The notes under the pieces are model-generated. The model was not told the origin of the DNA, made no database searches, and saw only the letters and a program-made list of their open reading frames with translations. The position numbers and the translations under genes are program-made. A stretch of DNA of 5,530 nt from an uncultured Muribaculaceae bacterium (GTDB taxonomy: Bacteria > Bacteroidota > Bacteroidia > Bacteroidales > Muribaculaceae), in the NCBI GenBank assembly GCA_934663645.1, contig CAKUKR010000106.1:1-5530 (forward strand), in the 5' to 3' direction. This document shows, one piece after another, positions 1 to 5,530 of this stretch. Within the stretch, counting starts at the first letter, position 1, and each line of letters begins with the position of its first letter.

Positions 1-7
1 AACAGAT

Positions 8-53
8 GAAACAGAGTAAACAGCCGCGAGAGCTGTTGTGCTGTCGCGGCTGT
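8..53 (-). terminator. Probable intrinsic terminator of the glyS-lemA-FKBP-S9 unit
   Basis: A perfect 10-base inverted repeat, ACAGCCGCGA (20-29) and TCGCGGCTGT (44-53), encloses 14 bases. Inside it, AGC (31-33) can pair with GCT (40-42) after a G-G mismatch, leaving a 6-base loop. Read on the minus strand, the stem starts 27 bases after the peptidase stop codon and is followed by the T-rich run TTTACTCTGTTT. This is the layout of a rho-independent terminator with an interrupted, rather weak U-tract. Read on the plus strand the stem is followed by GTGTATAGGG, which is not T-rich, so it should act mainly on this operon. The gene that lies to the left is outside the window. Confidence 0.7.
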
Positions 54-80
54 GTGTATAGGGTCAGTGTGAGTGTCTGC

Positions 81-2630
81 TTACTTGCCCTCTGGGTAGA
101 GTGAATCCCACCACTGGGGCGCGTCCTGGAGGTATTTGGCGAACCATGCCATTATGGTGTTCTGCCATTCGCGGCGTTTGTCGGGGTCGGTGACCACGTG
201 GTTCGCTCCCTCGACGGTGATGAACTCCACGTCGCGGCCGAGTATTTTCAGGGCGTTGTAGAGCTGTATGCTCTCGCCGATAGGGACGTTGGTGTCCTCT
301 GTGCCGTGGAGCAGGAGGAGGGGTGTGTGTATCTTGTCGGCGTTGAAGAGCGAGCCTTGCTTGGTGAAGAGCTCTGGGTCAGACCATGGGTATGACTTGG
401 CGGCGGCGACGGCGTTGTAGCTGTACCCCCAGTAGCCTTCGCCCCAGTAGCTGGTGACGTTTGATATGCCGGCATGTGAGACAGCGGCGGCGAATATGTC
501 GGTCTGCGTCTGCAGGTACTGCGTCATGAACCCGCCGTAGCTTGCGCCGAGGCAGCCTATCTTCTTGGCATCGACGTAGGGGTGCTGCTGGCAGAACAGC
601 TTGACGCCCTCGATGATGTCGTCGGCAGTGCGCTTGCCCCAGGCGTTGACATGGCGGGCGGAGAACTCCTGTCCGTAGCCAGTCGTGCCGCTTGGGTTGA
701 TGACGTATACCACATAGTCGCGAGAGGCGAACACGTTGGGGTTGTAGGGGTGGTTGATGCTGTGGTCGGAGGGAGAAGTGCCGCCGTAGTAGTATACAAT
801 GAGGGGGTACTTGCGTGAGGCATCGAAGCCCGGGGGCAACGTGACCTCGCCGTCGATAGTCGTGCCGTCAGATGCTGTGAACGTCCATTTCTCGGTCTTG
901 CCCCACTCCACGTCGCCGAGTGTGTCCTGCAGGGGGTCGGCGATGAGGGTGTTGCGTCCGCTGCGTGTGTCGTATATCCATGCGGCGCCGTCGGTCTCGA
1001 GCGTCGAGCCGTTGTATGTGATGTACTGCGCGGAGCCCTCGCCCATTGATATTGAGCGTATCACGTCCACTTTGGCGTCGAGCTGCGTGAAGCGGCCTGT
1101 TCGCGGGTCGCAGCGGTACATGCGTTTGTAGAAGCCGTCCTCGGCAGTGAAGTAGATGTTGCCGTCGGCCTTATTCCATATCGGCGTTCCCTCGACGGAG
1201 GGGTTGAAGTCGCGTGTCAGGGGGGTCGCCTTGCGCGAGGCGATGTCTACGACTGCCATTTGGACGTCGAAGTCGTTTGGTATGGGGTGGTTGCCTGCGT
1301 TTAGGGTCACGCCTCCGAGCATGTCAGGGCCTCCGTATACGAGTATCTGCCGTCCGTCGGGGGAGTAAACCGCTCCGTTGATGATGCCCTCGTCGGCTGC
1401 AATGGTGTCAGTGGCGAGTGTGTTGAGGTCCATTTCGATGATTGAGGCGGCGTAGAATGGCCAGCGGTCGGGTGTCTCCTTGGTCGCGGAGTAGAGGAGG
1501 CGGCGGGAGTCTGGCGAGATGTCGAGTATGGCGTTCTGGCGGCTGCCGTATGTTAGTGTTACGGTGTTGCCTGTCTGGACGTCCTGCTTGACGATGTAGA
1601 AGCGGTTGCGGTTGCCGGGCTGGCGGTCGTCTGGCGACGTGACGCGGCGCATTATTCCGCTCTCTGCCGTGCCTTCGGCGAGGCGGTAGTAGATGAGTGA
1701 CTTGCAGTCTGGGGTGAAGCTGACGCTTGGTGTCTCGAGGCCAGTCATGAGGCGTTCAGTGGCCATGCCGGGGACTGTCATTGTGTACAGGTCGTTGCCG
1801 TCGGCAGACTTGACGGTGTAGTACACCTTGTCGCCCTGGGGCATCCAGTCGGCCTCGTAGGGGAGGTTGGCTGCGATGACCTTGGCGGTGCGGGTCTCTA
1901 TTATCTGTGCGGAGTACCCGTAATTGTTCGGGGAGAAGTACTGGCGGTATTTCACGAGTGCGTACTTGCCGTCGGGCGACACGCTTGTCGCCATTACGCG
2001 GGTGCCGAGCACACAGTCGTCGACGTAGAAGCGGCGTTTCATCTCCGGGTCGGCTGCTATGGCGATATCCTCGTATTCCGCGTCGGGGATGAACTCTGCC
2101 TTGACCTCGGGGTCGCACTTTGCTGAAGCGTCGGCGAGGAGCTTGAGGGTCAGGGTGTAGTCGCGCTCTGGCTCGAGTGTGAGCTGGACGGTCTGCGCCG
2201 ATGTGCCGGCGATGCTGTCCTCGGCGGTGGTCTTCTTGGCTTTTGACTCGCCGTTCACGAGGACTTCAAAGCGTGAGGGGGATGTTACCTTGAGGCTGCC
2301 CTTGGCAAACCGCTCGGCACGCAGGTGTGTCTGCATCAGTATGACTTCGTAGCCCTGTGCGGGGCGGGCGAGGGTGATGCGCCCTGTGGTGTCGCCTGCC
2401 TGTGCGAGTGTTGACTTGAGCCGCTTGAAGTCGAGTGTCATGCGGTTGTCGAGCAGGTCGGCTGTGTCGTATTTCTTGCCGTCGGTGTTGACGGAGTCGG
2501 ACATTGCGGGTGTCATGACACGGACGGGGGGTGCGACGCTGAAGCGGTTCAGCACCCGTGGAGCGGCGTATGCCGCCATGCCGCATAGCAGCACGCCTGA
2601 TGCGGCTGCAATGATCGTTCTGTTTTTCAT
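81..2630 (-). CDS. Exported S9-family (prolyl oligopeptidase clan) serine peptidase
   Basis: This is an 849-residue serine peptidase of the prolyl oligopeptidase/DPP-IV/acylaminoacyl-peptidase family, predicted to be periplasmic. Residues 1-23 form a signal peptide with a probable signal peptidase I site near AYA-A. Residues ~45-190 form an extra, apparently beta-rich domain. Residues ~195-575 form a beta-propeller with SPDG-type repeats (218, 372, 423). Residues ~580-849 are the alpha/beta-hydrolase domain. The catalytic triad is Ser697 (GASYGG), Asp779 (HGTEDTNVP) and His811 (GANH); the 32-residue Asp-His spacing equals that of DPP-IV. Tyr615 in YYYGGTSP is a candidate oxyanion-hole residue. 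No Glu-Glu motif of true dipeptidyl peptidase IV is visible, so substrate specificity is open. The start is the ATG directly before the signal peptide; an in-frame GTG at 2690 would overlap the FKBP gene and add a hydrophilic extension. It is the last gene of the operon, 31 bases after the FKBP stop. Confidence 0.93.
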   Translation of the reverse strand: MKNRTIIAAASGVLLCGMAAYAAPRVLNRFSVAPPVRVMTPAMSDSVNTDGKKYDTADLLDNRMTLDFKRLKSTLAQAGDTTGRITLARPAQGYEVILMQTHLRAERFAKGSLKVTSPSRFEVLVNGESKAKKTTAEDSIAGTSAQTVQLTLEPERDYTLTLKLLADASAKCDPEVKAEFIPDAEYEDIAIAADPEMKRRFYVDDCVLGTRVMATSVSPDGKYALVKYRQYFSPNNYGYSAQIIETRTAKVIAANLPYEADWMPQGDKVYYTVKSADGNDLYTMTVPGMATERLMTGLETPSVSFTPDCKSLIYYRLAEGTAESGIMRRVTSPDDRQPGNRNRFYIVKQDVQTGNTVTLTYGSRQNAILDISPDSRRLLYSATKETPDRWPFYAASIIEMDLNTLATDTIAADEGIINGAVYSPDGRQILVYGGPDMLGGVTLNAGNHPIPNDFDVQMAVVDIASRKATPLTRDFNPSVEGTPIWNKADGNIYFTAEDGFYKRMYRCDPRTGRFTQLDAKVDVIRSISMGEGSAQYITYNGSTLETDGAAWIYDTRSGRNTLIADPLQDTLGDVEWGKTEKWTFTASDGTTIDGEVTLPPGFDASRKYPLIVYYYGGTSPSDHSINHPYNPNVFASRDYVVYVINPSGTTGYGQEFSARHVNAWGKRTADDIIEGVKLFCQQHPYVDAKKIGCLGASYGGFMTQYLQTQTDIFAAAVSHAGISNVTSYWGEGYWGYSYNAVAAAKSYPWSDPELFTKQGSLFNADKIHTPLLLLHGTEDTNVPIGESIQLYNALKILGRDVEFITVEGANHVVTDPDKRREWQNTIMAWFAKYLQDAPQWWDSLYPEGK

Positions 2631-2661
2631 GGGTTGTGTTTCAGGTTTATGTGGTATGTCG

Positions 2662-3249
2662 TCAGCTGGGTGTCTGGTATGAGACGACACGCTTCATCAT
2701 GATGTCAAACTCGAGTGCGGAGTATGGCTTGATAGCGGAGCCGTTTCCGCTCACGCCGTAAGCTGCTATGGCGGGTATTACTATGGTGACGGAGTCTCCG
2801 GGGACCATTTGCGTCAGGGTAGCCCAGAAGCCGCGCACCATCTGGTTGGGGCGGCAGCGGTAGATGCTGTCTCCGTATACGGTGCGTGAGTATGAGTCGT
2901 CAAACTTGGTCTGGTCATAGAGCCTTCCGGCGTATTTGATGTCAACGGTGGAGTTGTCGAGGGGCTTCATCACCTTGTCGTGGTCGGCGGGGCGTTTGTG
3001 CCAGTGCACCAGGACGGTCACTCCAGGCAGCCAATCGACTGTCAGGGGCTCGTAGTATGGCTTGCCGTCGTCGCCGGTGCGCTGCTGCTGTTCGCTGACG
3101 AACTGCTCGTTGTCGGCTTTCCACTGCGAGTAGTCCACCTCGTCGTCCTTGATGCAGGAGGCGAGAGCGGGGAGGAGGAGTAAAGCGGCGACAGCCGGGG
3201 CTGCGAAAGCCCGGCTGCGCACACTGTGTCTGTTATGTATGGATGTCAT
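2662..3249 (-). CDS. FKBP-type peptidyl-prolyl cis-trans isomerase lipoprotein
   Basis: This 195-residue exported lipoprotein should speed cis-trans isomerisation of Xaa-Pro bonds in envelope proteins. A signal peptide with a hydrophobic core (residues ~14-28) ends in the lipobox LASC, so Cys32 should be lipidated. Lys34-Asp35-Asp36-Glu37 follows at once and resembles a Bacteroidetes lipoprotein export signal, which may place the protein on the cell surface. A hydrophilic linker leads to one FKBP domain (~95-188). By eye against human FKBP12, the active-site residues kept are Tyr106 (Y26), Phe116-Asp117 (F36-D37), Val138 (I56), Tyr164 (Y82) and Phe181 (F99). The pocket-floor Trp59 appears as Phe141, with Trp next to it. 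That substitution occurs in divergent FKBPs and may reduce activity or drug binding. The domain is near full length. The gene lies 21 bases after lemA and 31 bases before the S9 peptidase, with no Shine-Dalgarno sequence. Confidence 0.9.
   Translation of the reverse strand: MTSIHNRHSVRSRAFAAPAVAALLLLPALASCIKDDEVDYSQWKADNEQFVSEQQQRTGDDGKPYYEPLTVDWLPGVTVLVHWHKRPADHDKVMKPLDNSTVDIKYAGRLYDQTKFDDSYSRTVYGDSIYRCRPNQMVRGFWATLTQMVPGDSVTIVIPAIAAYGVSGNGSAIKPYSALEFDIMMKRVVSYQTPS
3192..3217 (-). repeat. 8-base perfect inverted repeat in the FKBP signal-peptide codons
   Basis: CAGCCGGG (3192-3199) and CCCGGCTG (3210-3217) flank 10 bases, about 32 bases after the FKBP start codon. In the mRNA it would form an all-GC-rich stem near the translation start. 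It is not followed by a T-run, so it is not a classical terminator. It may simply reflect GC-rich Ala/Pro/Arg codons. Confidence 0.35.
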
Positions 3250-3270
3250 CAGTCGATATGGGTAAATGCG

Positions 3271-3861
3271 TCAGAATTTCACTTCCGGGGCTTTCTGTGC
3301 GCTCTCGTCGGCCTGGAACTGGGGCTTTGCCTCAAATCCGAACCATGAGGCGTATATCACGGTTGGGAATTTCTTGATGGCTGTGTTGTAGTCCATTACG
3401 GCCTCGGTGTAGCGTTTGCGCTCTACGGCGATGCGGTTTTCCGTGCCTTCGAGCTGTGACTGGAGGCTAAGGAAGTTCTCGTTGGCCTTCAGGTCGGGGT
3501 ATGCTTCTGTGACAGCCATGAGGCGTCCGAGCGCGGAGGAGAGTTCGCCTTGCGCTTCCTGGAACTTCTTGATCTGTTCCTCGTCGAGCTTGGAGGCGTC
3601 CACGTTGATTTGCGTTGCCTTGGCGCGGGCGTTGACTACGGCCTCGAGTGTCTGGCTCTCGTGGGCTGCATACCCTTTGACCACGCTGACGAGGTTGGGG
3701 ATGAGGTCTGCGCGGCGTTGGTACACGTTCTGCACCTGCGCCCATGACTGTTCTACTTTCTGCTCTTTCTCGGTCAGGGAGTTGTAGTTGCACGATGTGA
3801 GGAATGATGCCGAGAGCGTCAGCGCGGCGAGCATCATCATTAGCTTACGAAGTCTTTTCAT
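3271..3861 (-). CDS. lemA: LemA-family lipoprotein
   Basis: This 196-residue LemA-family protein is predicted to be a helical-bundle envelope protein; the biochemical role of the family is not settled. Residues 1-23 are a lipoprotein signal peptide (basic KRLRK, then a hydrophobic stretch) ending in LTSC, so Cys24 is the likely lipidated residue. Asn-Tyr-Asn follows with no acidic run, so a periplasm-facing location is more likely than surface display. Family hallmarks are YQRRADLIPNLV (47-58), VKGYAAHE (61-68), NENFLSLQSQLEGTENRI (127-144), the region VERKRYTEAVMDYN (146-159) and the KFP motif with a Trp-Phe-Gly-Phe segment near the C terminus (164-176). Most of 28-165 should be long alpha helices. 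The length is normal for the family. LemA genes are often next to TPM-domain or HtpX-type genes; none is seen here. Start chosen at the ATG preceding the basic n-region; 34 bases separate it from glyS. Confidence 0.93.
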   Translation of the reverse strand: MKRLRKLMMMLAALTLSASFLTSCNYNSLTEKEQKVEQSWAQVQNVYQRRADLIPNLVSVVKGYAAHESQTLEAVVNARAKATQINVDASKLDEEQIKKFQEAQGELSSALGRLMAVTEAYPDLKANENFLSLQSQLEGTENRIAVERKRYTEAVMDYNTAIKKFPTVIYASWFGFEAKPQFQADESAQKAPEVKF

Positions 3862-3895
3862 GTCTGTCGTTGTTATGGGGTTAGAGAGTTGGTAA

Positions 3896-5440
3896 TCAGA
3901 GGAGTTTCTTGAGCAGTGAGTTGAGGCTTACCTGTTCGGAGAGTATGGCCTGGAGCTGGTCAATGGCCACGCGCTGCTGCTCCATGCTGTCGCGGTGGCG
4001 CAGTGTGACTGTGCCGTCCTCGAGGGTCTGGTGGTCAACGGTGATGCAGAAGGGCGTGCCTATGGCGTCCTGGCGGCGGTAACGCTTGCCTATGGAGTCC
4101 TTCTCGTCGTACTGGCAGGTGAAGTCGAAGCGCAGGCGATGCTGTATCTCGCGTGCCTTCTCGGGCAGGCCGTCCTTTTTGACCAGCGGCAGCACGGCGC
4201 ATTTCACCGGGGCGATGGCCGGGGGGAAGTGCAGGACGACGCGCTTGTCGCCCCCCTCGAGCTCCTGCTCCTCGTAGCTGCTGCACAGCACGGTGAGGAA
4301 CATGCGGTCTACGCCTATTGATGTCTCGATGACGTAGGGGGTGTAGCTCTCGCCCAGCTCGGGGTCGAAGTACTGTATCTTCTTGCCGGAGTATTTCTCG
4401 TGCTGCGACAGGTCGAAGTCTGTGCGCGAGTGTATCCCCTCTACCTCCTTGAAGCCGAAGGGCATGCGGAACTCGATGTCTGTGGCTGCGTTGGCGTAGT
4501 GGGCGAGCTTCTCGTGGTCGTGGTAGCGGTACTTGTCGTCGCCCAGGCCGAGAGCCTTGTGCCACTCCAGACGGGTGCGCCGCCAGTAGTCGAAGTACTG
4601 CATTTCAGTGCCGGGGCGTACGAAGAACTGCATCTCCATCTGCTCGAACTCGCGCATGCGGAATATGAACTGGCGAGCGACTATCTCGTTGCGGAAGGCC
4701 TTGCCTATCTGCGCGATGCCGAAGGGGATGCGCATGCGTCCTGTCTTCTGCACGTTGAGGTAGTTGACGAAAATGCCTTGCGCCGTCTCGGGACGCAGGT
4801 ACACTTCCATTGCGCCGTCGGCGGTGCTGCCCATCTCGGTCTTGAACATGAGGTTGAACTGGCGCACGTCGGTCCAGTTGCGCGTGCCGCTTATGGGGTC
4901 TGCTATCTCGCAGTCGAGGATAATCTGCTTGAGCTCTGCCAGGTCGCTGTCGTTCATGGCCTTGGCAAACCGCTCGTGGAGCTCGTCGCGCTTGCGGGCG
5001 TTGTCGAGGACACGGGGGTTGGTCTGGCGGAACATTGCCTCGTCAAACGAGTCTCCGAACCGCTTGCGTGCCTTGGCGACCTCCTTGTCGATCTTTTCGT
5101 CAAACTTGGCTATCGCGTCCTCGATGAGCACGTCGGCGCGGTAACGCTTCTTGGAGTCCTTGTTGTCGATGAGGGGGTCGTTGAATGCGTCGACGTGCCC
5201 GGAGGCTTTCCAGATAGTGGGGTGCATGAAAATGGCGGAGTCAATGCCGACGATGTTGTCGTGGAGCATTGTCATCGCCTCCCACCAGTATCGCTTTATG
5301 TTGTTCTTCAGCTCAACGCCGTTCTGTCCGTAGTCGTAAACGGCTGAAAGGCCGTCATATAGCTCGCTTGACTGGAATACGAAGCCGTACTCCTTGGCGT
5401 GAGCGACTATTGTCTTGAATACATCTTCCTGTTTTGCCAT
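3896..5440 (-). CDS. glyS: Glycine-tRNA ligase (single-chain, alpha2-type)
   Basis: This 514-residue cytoplasmic class II aminoacyl-tRNA synthetase joins glycine to tRNA-Gly using ATP. It is the single-chain homodimer type shared with eukaryotes and some bacteria (also named glyQS), not the two-subunit GlyQ/GlyS enzyme. Visible landmarks are SGHVDAFNDPL (80-90, motif 1 region), LRPETAQGIF (215-224), motif 2 FRNEI...QFIFRMREFEQMEMQFF (249-273, with the FRNE Arg/Glu pair), motif 3 ETSIGVDRM (372-380) and an anticodon-binding domain (~400-500) opening with HFPPAIAPVKCAVLPL. The insertion between motifs 1 and 2 is present but lacks the CxxC pair found in many homologues. The ATG at 5440 is preferred over an in-frame ATG at 5518, because the usual family N terminus (KQEDVFKTIVAHAKEYGF) starts here and the promoter lies inside the longer frame. 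It is the first gene of the operon. Confidence 0.97.
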   Translation of the reverse strand: MAKQEDVFKTIVAHAKEYGFVFQSSELYDGLSAVYDYGQNGVELKNNIKRYWWEAMTMLHDNIVGIDSAIFMHPTIWKASGHVDAFNDPLIDNKDSKKRYRADVLIEDAIAKFDEKIDKEVAKARKRFGDSFDEAMFRQTNPRVLDNARKRDELHERFAKAMNDSDLAELKQIILDCEIADPISGTRNWTDVRQFNLMFKTEMGSTADGAMEVYLRPETAQGIFVNYLNVQKTGRMRIPFGIAQIGKAFRNEIVARQFIFRMREFEQMEMQFFVRPGTEMQYFDYWRRTRLEWHKALGLGDDKYRYHDHEKLAHYANAATDIEFRMPFGFKEVEGIHSRTDFDLSQHEKYSGKKIQYFDPELGESYTPYVIETSIGVDRMFLTVLCSSYEEQELEGGDKRVVLHFPPAIAPVKCAVLPLVKKDGLPEKAREIQHRLRFDFTCQYDEKDSIGKRYRRQDAIGTPFCITVDHQTLEDGTVTLRHRDSMEQQRVAIDQLQAILSEQVSLNSLLKKLL

Positions 5441-5460
5441 GTTGTCTGTTTTTTGCGGCT

Positions 5461-5492
5461 TTGTGGGCAAATGCGCGGTTGCATTGCCACAA
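5461..5492 (-). promoter_or_regulatory. Imperfect inverted repeat / stem-loop in the glyS leader
   Basis: On the minus strand, TTGTGGCAATGC (5492-5481) and GCATTTGCCCACAA (5474-5461) are complementary except for two single-base bulges, and enclose a 6-base loop, AACCGC. The predicted transcript starts around 5493-5496, so this stem would form almost the entire first half of the leader RNA. It is followed by an A-rich, probably unstructured stretch up to the ATG. It could be a 5'-terminal RNA stabilising stem-loop or a DNA operator just downstream of the promoter. No T-box or glycine-riboswitch features fit in about 50 bases. Confidence 0.55.
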
Positions 5493-5499
5493 TATAGCG

Positions 5500-5530
5500 C
5501 AAAGTTACGAAAAATCATGCACCTGACGAA
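5500..5530 (-). promoter_or_regulatory. Bacteroidetes-type promoter for the glyS operon
   Basis: TAACTTTG (5507-5500, minus strand) is an exact match to the Bacteroidetes -7 consensus TAnnTTTG. A weak -33 candidate, TTCG (5530-5527), stands 19 bases upstream at the window edge; the consensus there is TTTG or TTG. The predicted start site is a few bases downstream, near 5493-5496, giving a leader of roughly 53-56 bases before the glyS ATG. It is the only TAnnTTTG match found by eye on this strand. Confidence 0.75.

Larger units (their letters stand above)
20..5500 (-). other. Inferred four-gene transcription unit: glyS - lemA - FKBP - S9 peptidase
   Basis: All four genes share one strand, with gaps of 34, 21 and 31 bases. 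These gaps hold no recognisable promoter or terminator. A TAnnTTTG promoter stands before the first gene and a stem-loop terminator after the last. None of the start codons is preceded by an AGGAGG-like site; the bases before the ATGs are A/C-rich (for example ACAGACAAC and ACGACAGAC), as is usual in Bacteroidetes. Co-transcription is inferred, and an unrecognised internal promoter cannot be excluded. Confidence 0.75.

Noticed and set aside
2563..2576. GCGGC/GCCGC inverted repeat in the S9 signal-peptide codons
   Set aside because: It is only 5 bases per arm in a GC-rich Ala-coding stretch, so it is expected by chance.
2571..2630. Possible lipoprotein Cys (GVLLC) in the S9 peptidase signal peptide
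   Set aside because: The residue before Cys16 is Leu, not Gly/Ala/Ser, and the hydrophobic stretch continues to an AYA-A site typical of signal peptidase I.
2631..2690. Alternative GTG start giving the S9 peptidase 20 more residues
   Set aside because: It would overlap the FKBP gene and place a polar stretch before an otherwise normal signal peptide that starts with Met-Lys-Asn-Arg at 2630.
3416..3787. 123-codon open frame on the plus strand, opposite lemA
   Set aside because: It is antisense to the conserved LemA frame, with a low-complexity Ser/Arg/Ala-rich product and no upstream promoter-like element.
4400..5347. 315-codon open frame on the plus strand, opposite glyS
   Set aside because: It lies wholly antisense to a clearly conserved enzyme. 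Its product is a Val/Leu/Ala-rich run with no recognisable motif, and GC-rich codon use explains the lack of stops.
5441..5500. T-box or glycine riboswitch ahead of glyS
   Set aside because: The leader is only about 55 bases, with one simple stem-loop. It has no T-box bulge sequence, no specifier stem and no tandem aptamer.

Overview
The window suggests a Gram-negative member of the Bacteroidota, probably a fairly G+C-rich gut-type Bacteroidales. The evidence is: (i) a TAnnTTTG promoter element of the Bacteroidetes sigma-ABfrA type ahead of the first gene; (ii) A-rich, Shine-Dalgarno-free stretches ahead of the start codons; (iii) two Bacteroidetes-style lipoproteins; and (iv) a single-chain glycyl-tRNA synthetase of the type used by this phylum. 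The family or genus cannot be fixed from the sequence alone.

Layout: all four genes lie on the minus strand and read from right to left. The right edge (5441-5530) holds a promoter and a short leader containing an imperfect inverted repeat. Then come glyS (glycine-tRNA ligase, 3896-5440), a LemA-family lipoprotein (3271-3861), an FKBP-type peptidyl-prolyl isomerase lipoprotein (2662-3249) and a large exported S9-family serine peptidase (81-2630). Gaps between genes are only 34, 21 and 31 bases. No second TAnnTTTG element was found on this strand by eye. A GC-rich stem-loop followed by a T-rich tract (minus-strand reading) sits just past the last stop codon, at 8-53. The simplest reading is one four-gene transcription unit with its promoter and terminator both inside the window. 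There are no RNA genes, mobile elements or CRISPR arrays, and no unexplained stretch over 100 bases.

How the genes may work together: glyS charges tRNA-Gly in the cytoplasm. The other three products all carry export signals and belong to the cell envelope. The isomerase acts on Xaa-Pro bonds, and the S9 peptidase belongs to a clan rich in post-proline peptidases, so the 3' half may be a small proline-centred protein folding or turnover pair. That link is inference from gene order and family. The window looks mostly like an ordinary core-genome region. Its more interesting points are the leader hairpin at the glyS promoter, the extra N-terminal domain of the peptidase, and a possible surface-export signal on the FKBP lipoprotein.
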